Assembly: GCA_033720695.1 (NCBI GenBank) | Contig: JAWWCA010000218.1 | Span: 1-5,906 of the forward strand | Length of the DNA stretch: 5,906 nt | From: DATGQT01 sp033720695 | GTDB lineage: Bacteria; Bacteroidota; Rhodothermia; Rhodothermales; Rubricoccaceae | Reading direction: 5' to 3' | Part shown: positions 1-5,906 of the stretch, piece after piece | How positions within the stretch are numbered: position 1 is the first letter of the stretch | How the letters are laid out: each line of letters opens with the position of its first letter | The notes under the pieces: generated by a model | The model's input: the letters and a program-made list of their open reading frames with translations, nothing else | The model's database searches: none | Told to the model about the DNA's origin: nothing | Program-made: the position numbers and the translations under genes

Positions 1-11
1 AGGAGAATCGG

Positions 12-33
12 CGCATGGGAAACCTCGCATGCG
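12..33 (-). terminator. possible terminator hairpin after the large secreted-protein gene
   Basis: CGCATG at 12-17 is the exact reverse complement of CATGCG at 28-33. An inner GG/CC pair (18-19 with 23-24) closes on an AAA loop, and three bases (25-27) are bulged. The hairpin starts 15 bases beyond the stop codon at 49-51 when read on the minus strand, a normal place for a terminator. No clear U tract follows; the minus-strand continuation is CGATTCTCCT. It may therefore be a weak or factor-assisted terminator, or a chance inverted repeat in GC-rich DNA. Confidence 0.3.
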
Positions 34-48
34 GGCCGCGCTGGGGAT

Positions 49-3000
49 TCAGCGCAGCAGCGTGACGCGCTGAGAGAGGGTACGCCGAGCGCCCGAGGGC
101 GTTTCCACCCGCGCCGTCACGACGTAGAGGCCGGCGGCGAGCCCGCGCCCCTCGAGCGTCGCTTCGTACACCCCGCCCGCGTAGCGGCCGTCGGCGAGAA
201 CGGCGACCTCGCGCCCGAGGATGTCGAAGACCGACACCCGCACGTGCGTGCCGTCGCTGACCTCGAAGGGCACCACCGTCCGACCCGTGAAGGGGTTCGG
301 GCGCGCGCGGAGGAGGCGGAACGCAACAGGCATGGTGGCCGAGGCCGCCTGCGCCAGAGGCGCGGCCGACGCCGTGTGGCCGCCGCCGACGCGGCCGCCC
401 ATCAGGTCGTCCTCCAGCCGCCGCGCGAGCGCTGCGACCGACTCCGTCGCGAGCAGGTCGCCCCAGTCGGCTTCGAGCTCGGCGAGGGTGGCCTGCACGG
501 TGGGGAGGTCCTCGTCCTCGGCCGCCAGCCGCGCCGTCATCGTCAGTCCGGCGAGCTCGTGGTCGCTGTCGGCGTACTCCGTCGTGAGGGTGCTGGCCGT
601 CGTCCGGGCGTTGTCGTCGTCGTCCCCGGTGGCGTAGGCGGAGAGCATCGACGAGAGCGCCCACGGCTCGGTGTCGTCGTCGCCGGAGCTGAGCACGAGG
701 AGGAGGAACTCGGTGAGCTCAGGCGAGAGGACCTGTCCGAGGAAGCGGCTCGTCTTGCCGTAGGAGAGGCCGTGGTCCTCCTCCGTGCTGGAGAACAGGA
801 GCGCGGCGAGGAGCGCGCCCGAGGCGGCCGCGGAGTCGCCCACGGCGGCGCTTCCGGCGGCGCTCTCCACGAGCGAGGCCACGAGGTCTCCGAAGAAGCT
901 GCCGCGGCCCGTCTCGTTGCCGAGCGCCCCCGCGCTGTTGAGCGTCGCGCGCGCCTCACGGGCGGCCTGGCCGACGTCGGCGGTGCTGGCGAGGGCCGCA
1001 CGGGCCGCCGCGACCGCGGCGGCGAGGCGCGGGTCCTCGGTCGCGCCCTCGCCGCCGCCGATGCGCGGGCTGATGCCGTCCCACAGCGGCGCCACGAAGA
1101 CCTTGCCGCCGTTGGTCTTGACGATCTCGAGGTCGCTCTCCGACCGCCCGACGCCCCAGAAGTTGTATTCGGCGTAGAGCGCGCTGTTCTTGCCGGAGGC
1201 GCGCGCGTCGAAGTCGTTGCCGCCGAGCCAGTTGTCGATGACGAAGTTCTGGCAGGCGGCCGTGCACGACTGCCGCCGGTTGTTGTAGACGCCGGCCACG
1301 ATGTCGCCGCCGGCGCGGGCGAACAGCCCGCCCCTCAGGTTGGTGCCCACCGTCACGCCCTCGCTGGGGACGGGCTCCCCGGGCCGGTAGAAGTTCACCT
1401 CGGCCGTGGCCTCGGAGACGACGCCGAAGCTGCCGCTGCCCGAGACCTCCGTCCGGTAGAGGTAGAGGGTGCTGCCGGTGCCGGTGGCCCCGGCGCCGAC
1501 GTACCCGTTGTTGAGGACGAAGCTGTCGTAGACGTGGACCTCGGCGCCCTCCGCTGCGACCACGCCCGCGCCGTTGCCGCCCATGGTCTGGACGAAGCTC
1601 TGGTCGAGGGTGAGGAGGGCGTCCTTGCCCGAGGCCCACACGCCGTGGACGGCCGTGCCGTCCTGGATGAAGCTCTCGCTGATGAGGACGTCGGCGTCGT
1701 AGACCTCGACGGCGGCGTCGCCCTGGTCCCCGGCGGGCCCGACCACGCGCTCGACGGTGACCCCCGTCAGGACCCCGACGCTGGCGGGGTCGAAGCGCAG
1801 GCCGCCCCAGCCCTGCGACGGCTGGGCGGCGGTGAACCGCACGCCGTCGGCCGTGAGGTCCCCGCCCTTCACGTAGAGCCGCCGGTCGGGGGCGAAGGCG
1901 AGGGTGAGGTTGCTGACGTCCCACGTGAGCGCGCCGTAGAACGGCGTGAGGTTGACGTCGGTCTCCGCGGCGAACGTGAAGCGGCGCTCGCCGGCGTCCG
2001 GCCGGTCCTCGCTCAGCGGGAGCCGGGCGAGGAAGTAGTCGGGGGCGCCGGCGGGGCACCCGGCCTCGGTGCAGGAGGCGTCGTAGTGGCCGTAGTTGTA
2101 GGGGAGCACGTAGGCGTCGGCGAAGACGTCCTCGAACCGCGTGCTGGTGTGCTGCGAGCGCGCCGCGACGGCGTCCGGGCCGACGTCGAAGTGGACGGCG
2201 CGCGCCTCCCCGCCCGTCGACGGCTGGAAGAACTCGGCCGTGCCGACGGCGGGGGGGACGTAGGCGTAGCGGCCGAGGAGGACGTCGGCGCCGGTCTCCT
2301 CCCGCACGAACTCCAGCGTGACAAAGGCGGTGCCGAGGGCGCCCCAGTCGAGGGCCACGTCGGCCCCGGCGGCGCTCCCGTCGAAGCGGGCCGTCCAGTC
2401 CGGCGTCGCGACCGAAGGGGTGATGGGGTAGGATCCCACGAGGGCGGCGGTGTCGTCGTAGACGTCGAGGCGGATGGGGGTCTCCGGACAGGGGGGCGAG
2501 GCGCACCACTGCCCCGCCTGCGGCACCTCCACCTCGATGGCCCACGGCGAGGCCGCGCCGGCCCGGTCGGCGACGAGCACCTCGCCCACCTTCGCCCCGA
2601 GGTGGTTGAGCCCGGCCTGCCCCCAGTGCGGGCCGGTGTTGTTCGGGTCGTTGCTCGGGCTGTACCACCCGCCGCAGGTCGAGCCGTTGCCGCCGCAGGC
2701 CTCCTGCTGCGCCTTGATGAACCCCGACTCCTGGACCATGGAGCAGAACGCGAACTCGCTGCAGACGTCCGCCTCCAGGTCGAGGCCGAAGTCGGCCTTC
2801 TGCTCGACGGCGCCGTCGCTGTAGTACGCGTCGTCGCGCCGGATGATGGTGTTGATGAGGTAGAACCGCCCGTCGTGCACCTGGGTGTTCGGGTGGCTCG
2901 ACACGTAGTCGCCGTAGGCGGCGAGGAGCGTGCGGAGGTCCACCCGGTAGAGGCTCCACGGGTAGTCGTCGAGGGCGTTCTGCCCCGACGAGAAGTACTC

Positions 3001-3579
3001 CTCGCTGAGGCCGGGGCTCAGGTTCCAGACCACGCCGCCGAAGACGACCTCGTGGGTGGCGCCGAACTGCGCCTCGGCGACGGCCATCGCGTTGTCGATG
3101 GCCTGGGTGCCGGTGAGATAACAGACCCCGTCGGGCGGCATCCACGTCGGCCCCGTCGCGCCCTGGACGGCCGAGGTCATGAAGACGACGTTGCCGGTGG
3201 CGTCGTAGTACTCGATGACGAGCGGGTGCCACAGGCTCCCCTTGGTCGGGTCGGGTGAGGCGTTCTGGGCGTTGCGGGCGGGGATCGGGTCCTCAAGCGC
3301 CACGACCGGCGCTTGGGGGTTTGCGCTCAGGAACCATTCCCAGGCCGGCCGGCCGCCCAGGTCGAGGCGGGCCGGCTCCTCGCCCGTCCCGGGCCGGCCC
3401 TGGTTGATCATGTTGGACGAGCCCCACACGACGAAGACGGTGACGGTGTCGTTCAGCACGACGCGGCCTGGGGCGGCGTCGGCGAGCAGCAGGTCTCCGG
3501 CGGCCGAGGCGTTGGGGGAGAGGCCGAAGAGAAGAACGGCGACGACGAGGAGGGGGAATGATGCGATCCTAGAGCACAT
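49..3579 (-). CDS. secreted multidomain protein: SGNH/SASA-like domain, beta-helix, helical region, T9SS sorting domain
   Basis: Predicted 1176-residue exported protein of unknown substrate. Residues 1-26 form a signal peptide with a long hydrophobic core and likely cleavage at A-S-A|A. Residues about 46-335 follow the block order of SGNH/sialate-O-acetylesterase (SASA, CE6-like) domains. These are FVVWGSSNM (nucleophile position S55), QGATGPTW (139-146), GGVVWNLSPG (181-190, where the family usually has W-H/N-Q-G-E) and TGPHWGQAGL (H318, with T315 at the usual Asp position). Residues about 336-545 look beta-rich. Residues about 545-835 form a right-handed parallel beta-helix with roughly 24-residue coils, ending in a typical YNFWG (805-809). 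Residues about 848-1060 are helical and Ala/Asp-rich, with D runs. Residues 1087-1176 are a T9SS type A sorting domain (RPNPFTG, DILGREV, LAAGLYVV). This predicts passage through T9SS and surface attachment or release. The ATG at 3579 is chosen because the signal peptide follows directly; there is no SD sequence. Enzymatic activity is doubtful given the altered blocks. The frame and sorting domain are secure; the esterase-like assignment is moderate. Confidence 0.93.
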   Translation of the reverse strand: MCSRIASFPLLVVAVLLFGLSPNASAAGDLLLADAAPGRVVLNDTVTVFVVWGSSNMINQGRPGTGEEPARLDLGGRPAWEWFLSANPQAPVVALEDPIPARNAQNASPDPTKGSLWHPLVIEYYDATGNVVFMTSAVQGATGPTWMPPDGVCYLTGTQAIDNAMAVAEAQFGATHEVVFGGVVWNLSPGLSEEYFSSGQNALDDYPWSLYRVDLRTLLAAYGDYVSSHPNTQVHDGRFYLINTIIRRDDAYYSDGAVEQKADFGLDLEADVCSEFAFCSMVQESGFIKAQQEACGGNGSTCGGWYSPSNDPNNTGPHWGQAGLNHLGAKVGEVLVADRAGAASPWAIEVEVPQAGQWCASPPCPETPIRLDVYDDTAALVGSYPITPSVATPDWTARFDGSAAGADVALDWGALGTAFVTLEFVREETGADVLLGRYAYVPPAVGTAEFFQPSTGGEARAVHFDVGPDAVAARSQHTSTRFEDVFADAYVLPYNYGHYDASCTEAGCPAGAPDYFLARLPLSEDRPDAGERRFTFAAETDVNLTPFYGALTWDVSNLTLAFAPDRRLYVKGGDLTADGVRFTAAQPSQGWGGLRFDPASVGVLTGVTVERVVGPAGDQGDAAVEVYDADVLISESFIQDGTAVHGVWASGKDALLTLDQSFVQTMGGNGAGVVAAEGAEVHVYDSFVLNNGYVGAGATGTGSTLYLYRTEVSGSGSFGVVSEATAEVNFYRPGEPVPSEGVTVGTNLRGGLFARAGGDIVAGVYNNRRQSCTAACQNFVIDNWLGGNDFDARASGKNSALYAEYNFWGVGRSESDLEIVKTNGGKVFVAPLWDGISPRIGGGEGATEDPRLAAAVAAARAALASTADVGQAAREARATLNSAGALGNETGRGSFFGDLVASLVESAAGSAAVGDSAAASGALLAALLFSSTEEDHGLSYGKTSRFLGQVLSPELTEFLLLVLSSGDDDTEPWALSSMLSAYATGDDDDNARTTASTLTTEYADSDHELAGLTMTARLAAEDEDLPTVQATLAELEADWGDLLATESVAALARRLEDDLMGGRVGGGHTASAAPLAQAASATMPVAFRLLRARPNPFTGRTVVPFEVSDGTHVRVSVFDILGREVAVLADGRYAGGVYEATLEGRGLAAGLYVVTARVETPSGARRTLSQRVTLLR
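1402..1692 (-). repeat. degenerate beta-helix coil repeats within the large secreted protein
   Basis: Residues 630-726 divide into four successive coils of 25, 25, 24 and 23 residues, starting at D630, L655, E680 and T704. Each starts with an alternating hydrophobic strand (DVLISES, LLTLDQS, EVHVYDS, TLYLYRT), then F/V-rich and Gly/Asn-rich turns and a short G-V/A strand. This spacing is typical of right-handed parallel beta-helices (pectate-lyase/NosD-like fold). The repeats are visible only in the protein; I see no DNA-level duplication, so they are old or structurally constrained. Such folds often bind or cleave polysaccharides, but no catalytic residues can be picked out here. Confidence 0.6.
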
Positions 3580-3640
3580 GACGATGAGGCGTAAGGTGGG
3601 TGGACGCAGAGCGGCTTCGGGATGGGCAGGAAGCCACTAG

Positions 3641-3671
3641 GAAGAGTAGGGATCGCGGTCCTTAAATACAA
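3641..3671 (-). promoter_or_regulatory. weak candidate promoter for the large secreted-protein gene
   Basis: On the minus strand, TTG (3669-3671) is followed after 20 bases by TACTCTTC (3641-3648). This is a partial match to the Bacteroidetes -7 element TAnnTTTG. The 5' leader would be about 55-60 bases. A second option is TTTG (3708-3711), N20, TAAATCCT (3680-3687), which has a better -33 but a poorer -7. Neither is strong. Both lie in or beside the A/T-rich island, where a promoter would be expected. Confidence 0.25.
3650..3661. repeat. imperfect 12-bp palindrome, possible operator
   Basis: GGATCGCGGTCC pairs with its own reverse complement at five of six symmetric positions; the sixth is a T/G mismatch. 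It lies between the two divergent genes and inside the spacer of the weak minus-strand promoter candidate. A regulator-binding role is speculation, since short near-palindromes are common in GC-rich DNA. Confidence 0.2.
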
Positions 3672-3679
3672 GTCGAATG

Positions 3680-3695
3680 AGGATTTATCAGGATT
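3680..3695 (+). repeat. direct repeat AGGATT at 10-bp spacing upstream of promoter
   Basis: AGGATT occurs at 3680-3685 and again at 3690-3695, exactly 10 bases apart, separated by TATC. The second copy ends 5 bases before the TTG (-33) of the lipoprotein promoter. One helical turn between repeats next to a promoter fits an activator site, but two 6-mers could also be chance in this A/T-rich stretch. Confidence 0.25.
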
Positions 3696-3700
3696 GCCCC

Positions 3701-3730
3701 TTGCCGCCAAACAATGGCCCGTTATCTTTG
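3701..3730 (+). promoter_or_regulatory. Bacteroidetes-type promoter for the lipoprotein gene
   Basis: TTG at 3701-3703, a 19-base spacer, then TATCTTTG at 3723-3730. The second element matches TAnnTTTG, the -7 consensus of the Bacteroidetes primary sigma factor, at all fixed positions, and the spacing is the usual one. Transcription would start around 3736-3738, giving a leader of about 25-27 bases before the ATG at 3763. It also argues against any start further upstream in this frame. It sits at the edge of the only clearly A/T-rich stretch in the window. Confidence 0.65.
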
Positions 3731-3745
3731 TGCTTCACGCCCTCT

Positions 3746-3762
3746 CCAGCTTCTCCGATCCC
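3746..3762 (+). promoter_or_regulatory. SD-less, pyrimidine-rich translation leader
   Basis: The bases before the ATG read CCAGCT, then tctcc, then GATCCC. No AGGAGG-like ribosome binding site is present, as is usual in Bacteroidota. The same two blocks precede the metalloprotease start at 5123 (5108-5113 and 5117-5122, three bases apart). The shared context supports both start choices. Confidence 0.35.
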
Positions 3763-5010
3763 ATGCCTCCGCTCGCCACGCTTCTTCGTTGCCGGGCCGG
3801 CGAGGCCGCCTCCGGCGCCGCGCGCCTGGCCCTGCTGGCCCTCCTGTTGGCCGCGTGCGACGCCACGGAGGTCGGCATCGCCCAGTCCTCCCAGACCGTC
3901 CCGGCGCCCGAGGCCGACGCGTTCGCGGGGCGGGTCACCGTCGAGCCGGCTCCGGAGTGGACGGCGCTCTTCGACCGAGCCCACGGCTGGACCGGCGCCG
4001 ACGGCATCTACTCGATCCCCCTCGGGGGCGTCGATGCGGTGGGCTCGGCGGAGCGGACCGCGTTCGTCTTCAGCGACACGTTCATCGGCGACGTCAACGC
4101 CGACGGCACCCGGGCGGGGGGCTCCCTCCTCGTCAACAACACCGTCGCCCTCCTCGATGGCGCGGCGCCGGACCCCGACCGGATCGCGTTCTTCTGGCGG
4201 CGGGACGGGGGGCGGCCCCGCGCCGTCTTCGTGCCCGAGACCCCGCTGGCCGAGCCGGGCGACTACTACTGGCTCGGCGACGGCTTCGTCAACCCGGCTC
4301 TCGGGGGCGCCACCCACCTCTTCGCCCTCCGCGTCCGATCGGCCGGCGGCAGCTTCGAGGTCGTCGGGGGCGCCTTCCTCACGCTACCGCCGGGCTCGCG
4401 GCCTCCCTTCGACGACGCTGTGCAGGTGGACCTCCCGTTCTACCGGCCGGCCCAGAACGGGCGCGGCCCGATGAGCTGGGGGTCCGGGGTCTTCGTCAAC
4501 ACCGCGGCGGCCGGCGCCCCCGACCCCGACGGCTACGTCTACATCTACGGCGTCGAGGAGCCCCCGTTCATCAAGCGGCTGCTCGCGGCGCGGGTGCGCC
4601 CGGAGGACGTCCTCGACTTCAGCCGCTGGCGGTTCTTCGACGGGACCGGCTGGAGCCCCGACGTCGAGGACGCGGCCCGCCTCGCCTCGCGCATCTCGAA
4701 CGAGCTCAGCGTGACGCCGCTCCCCGACGCCGGCTACGCCCTCGTCTTCCAACTCGACACCCTCGGCCGAGACGTAGCCGGGCGGACGGCGCCGACGCCC
4801 GTCGGCCCCTTCGGGCCCGTCCAGCCGCTCTACCGGACGCCGGAGCCGGACCTCCTCGACGACGTCTTTACCTACAACGCCAAGGCCCACCCCCACCTCT
4901 CGGCCCCGGGCACCCTTCTCATCTCCTACAACGTCAACACGTTCAACTTCCTCGACCACTTCGCCTATGCCGACATCTACCGTCCGCGCTTCGTCCGCCT
5001 CCGCTTCTGA
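3763..5010 (+). CDS. lipoprotein with DUF4185/DUF5005-like, glycoside-hydrolase-like beta-propeller
   Basis: Predicted 415-residue lipoprotein. The ATG at 3763 is chosen over the in-frame ATG at 3622 for three reasons: a lipoprotein signal follows at once, the promoter at 3701-3730 lies just upstream, and the extra upstream residues look untranslated. The signal has a hydrophobic run at 22-31 and lipobox L-A-A-C with lipidated C32. Asp follows at +2, an inner-membrane retention signal in E. coli but not necessarily in Bacteroidota. The mature part has features seen in DUF4185/DUF5005 beta-propellers: GADGIYSIPL (D80), FVFSDTFIGDV (D105), a following VNNTVALL, YVYIYGV, SNELSVTPL and, near the end, YNAKAHPHL (371-379) and SYNVN (388-392). 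Some DUF4185 members are known to be arabinan-degrading glycoside hydrolases (GH183). Here an extracytoplasmic carbohydrate-active or carbohydrate-binding role is inference, and substrate and catalytic residues are unproven. It is divergent from the large T9SS protein and 112 bases upstream of the metalloprotease. The gene is intact. Confidence 0.9.
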   Translation: MPPLATLLRCRAGEAASGAARLALLALLLAACDATEVGIAQSSQTVPAPEADAFAGRVTVEPAPEWTALFDRAHGWTGADGIYSIPLGGVDAVGSAERTAFVFSDTFIGDVNADGTRAGGSLLVNNTVALLDGAAPDPDRIAFFWRRDGGRPRAVFVPETPLAEPGDYYWLGDGFVNPALGGATHLFALRVRSAGGSFEVVGGAFLTLPPGSRPPFDDAVQVDLPFYRPAQNGRGPMSWGSGVFVNTAAAGAPDPDGYVYIYGVEEPPFIKRLLAARVRPEDVLDFSRWRFFDGTGWSPDVEDAARLASRISNELSVTPLPDAGYALVFQLDTLGRDVAGRTAPTPVGPFGPVQPLYRTPEPDLLDDVFTYNAKAHPHLSAPGTLLISYNVNTFNFLDHFAYADIYRPRFVRLRF

Positions 5011-5035
5011 GCCCGCTGGCATCCGGGCGGCGCCC
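5011..5035 (+). terminator. weak hairpin after the lipoprotein gene
   Basis: Immediately after the TGA, GCCCG (5011-5015) can pair with CGGGC (5024-5028) around an 8-base loop. A competing hairpin is GGGC (5025-5028) with GCCC (5032-5035) around GGC. Neither is followed by a T tract; a run of seven C follows instead. This could attenuate transcription into the metalloprotease gene, but the evidence is thin. Confidence 0.2.
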
Positions 5036-5047
5036 CCCCTACCTTAG
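5016..5047 (+). promoter_or_regulatory. possible promoter for the metalloprotease gene
   Basis: TACCTTAG at 5040-5047 matches TAnnTTTG at five of its six fixed bases. The upstream element is poor: CTG at 5016-5018 in place of TTG, with a 21-base spacer. The spacer ends in seven consecutive C (5033-5039). The leader would be about 70 bases. The gene might instead be read through from the lipoprotein gene 112 bases upstream. Confidence 0.3.
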
Positions 5048-5122
5048 AGGTTCGTCCCACCTCAGGCCCGGCATGCGGCTGGCCGCCCCGTGCACCGCGC
5101 CTCATCCCCAGCTCTCGATCCC

Positions 5123-5906
5123 ATGTTCACACCGTCACGACTCCGCTGGGCCGGCTGCGCCCTCGTCCTGCTGCTGGCAGCGGCCCCTGCGCTCCGGGCG
5201 CAGGACATCGCCCCGCCGGAGCACCGCACCTGCGCCACGCCTGAGCCGACCGAGGCCGAGGCGCGGCAGACCTACGAGGCCGTGCAGGCCTGGCTCGCCC
5301 AGCACCCCGCCCCCCGCGACGGCGAGGTCGTCACGATCCCCGTCGCCTTCCACGTGATCTACTCCGGCGGCACCGGGAACGTCCCCGAGCAGCAGGTCAT
5401 CGACCAGATCGACGTCCTCAACGACGCCTTCCTCCCGATCGGCTACCGGTTCGTCCTCGCCATCGTCAACCGAGTGGAGAACCCCGACTGGTTCTTCGGC
5501 CTCACCACGGGCACGCAGGAGACCCAGATGAAGGCGGCGCTGGCCGTCGACCCCGCCCGCTTCCTCAACGTCTACACGGCGCAGCTGGCCGGCGGCCTGC
5601 TCGGGTGGGCCTACTTCCCGAACAGCTTCGGCGAGGGCGCCTTCCTCCACGGCGTCGTGCTGCACTACGCCTCGCTGCCCGGCGGCACGCTCGTCCCCTA
5701 CAACGAGGGCGACACCGGCACGCACGAGGTGGGCCACTACGTCGGCCTCTTCCACACCTTCCAGGGGGGGTGCTCGGGCGGCGACACCGCGCCCGGCTGC
5801 GAGACCGGCGGCGACCAGGTCTGCGACACCCCCGCCGAGGCCAGCCCCGCCTTCGGCTGCCCCGGAGGCCGCGACACCTGCCCCACCGGGGAGGACGACC
5901 CCATCG
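5123..5906 (+). CDS. secreted M43 (pappalysin-like) zinc metalloprotease, N-terminal part
   Basis: The frame is open from the ATG at 5123 to the window end (261 complete codons), so the C terminus is missing. Residues 1-26 are a signal peptide (basic start, ALVLLLAAA core, likely cleavage LRA|QD). The catalytic domain follows the M43B pattern: PVAFHVIY (73-80), a helix around EQQVIDQIDVLNDAF, FLNVYTA (147-153) and GWAYFP (161-166). Then comes the extended zinc motif HEVGHYVGLFH (201-211), with zinc ligands H201, H205 and H211 and catalytic base E202. HTFQGGC and a cysteine-rich stretch with QVCDTP follow, as usual in this family, where these cysteines form disulfides and nearby residues bind calcium. 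The Met-turn and any C-terminal T9SS sorting domain would lie past position 5906. It is predicted to be an active endopeptidase outside the inner membrane; the substrate is unknown. Start choice rests on the signal peptide and on a leader like that of the upstream lipoprotein gene; there is no SD sequence. Confidence 0.93.
   Translation, partial: MFTPSRLRWAGCALVLLLAAAPALRAQDIAPPEHRTCATPEPTEAEARQTYEAVQAWLAQHPAPRDGEVVTIPVAFHVIYSGGTGNVPEQQVIDQIDVLNDAFLPIGYRFVLAIVNRVENPDWFFGLTTGTQETQMKAALAVDPARFLNVYTAQLAGGLLGWAYFPNSFGEGAFLHGVVLHYASLPGGTLVPYNEGDTGTHEVGHYVGLFHTFQGGCSGGDTAPGCETGGDQVCDTPAEASPAFGCPGGRDTCPTGEDDPI

Noticed and set aside
598..690. GTC/GTCGTC-rich repeats in the coding region, considered as a microsatellite
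   Set aside because: They are short Asp-codon runs (GAC on the coding strand) in an acidic protein segment, not a long regular tandem array.
956..3232. Long minus-strand frame overlapping the large secreted-protein gene
   Set aside because: It is an out-of-frame Arg/Pro/Gly-rich translation of the same strand, with no export signal or motif.
244..3258. Open reading frame of about 1000 codons on the plus strand opposite the large secreted-protein gene
   Set aside because: It is antisense to a gene with a signal peptide, recognisable domains and a T9SS tail. Its translation is a low-complexity mix of R, G, V, A and E with no domains, as expected from a GC-rich complement strand.
3622..3762. 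In-frame 47-residue N-terminal extension of the lipoprotein from the ATG at 3622
   Set aside because: It would start upstream of the promoter at 3701-3730 and bury the lipoprotein signal. The ATG at 3763 places the lipobox Cys at residue 32.
3714..5357. Plus-strand frame of 547 codons spanning the lipoprotein and metalloprotease starts
   Set aside because: It is an Arg/Pro-rich shadow frame crossing two well-supported genes, with no recognisable domain.
5135..5755. Minus-strand frame opposite the metalloprotease
   Set aside because: It is antisense to a clear M43 protease with an intact zinc motif; its composition is typical of a complement-strand shadow.

Overview
The window is very GC-rich, with nearly all third codon positions G or C. 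Several signs point to a high-GC member of the Bacteroidota/Rhodothermota branch, such as a marine Rubricoccus- or Rubrivirga-like bacterium. The large minus-strand protein ends in a typical type IX secretion (T9SS) sorting domain. None of the three start codons has a Shine-Dalgarno sequence. One gene has a promoter of the Bacteroidetes type, TTG-N19-TATCTTTG. The lineage call is inference from these traits, not a database match.

Layout: positions 1-48 hold only a possible terminator hairpin. Positions 49-3579 (minus strand) encode a 1176-residue secreted multidomain protein. In order it has a signal peptide, a divergent SGNH/sialate-O-acetylesterase-like domain with altered catalytic blocks, a cysteine-containing beta-rich middle, a right-handed parallel beta-helix, an acidic helical region and a T9SS sorting domain. 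Positions 3580-3762 are a divergent intergenic region containing a conspicuous A/T-rich island, which carries the promoter signals. Positions 3763-5010 (plus strand) encode a 415-residue lipoprotein resembling the DUF4185/DUF5005 beta-propeller, glycoside-hydrolase-like families. Positions 5011-5122 are a short gap with weak terminator and promoter candidates. Positions 5123-5906 (plus strand) encode the N-terminal 261 residues of a secreted M43 (pappalysin-like) zinc metalloprotease, which runs off the window end.

All three products carry export signals: one T9SS cargo, one lipoprotein and one secreted protease. The region therefore looks like part of an extracellular or cell-surface repertoire for polymer degradation or binding. 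Nothing shows that the three act on one substrate. Genes 2 and 3 share a matching SD-less leader (CCAGCT, a short spacer, then GATCCCATG), while gene 1 is divergent. I see no mobile element, CRISPR array, tRNA, rRNA or defence system. The most unusual item is the architecture of the 1176-residue protein and its degenerate esterase-like active site.
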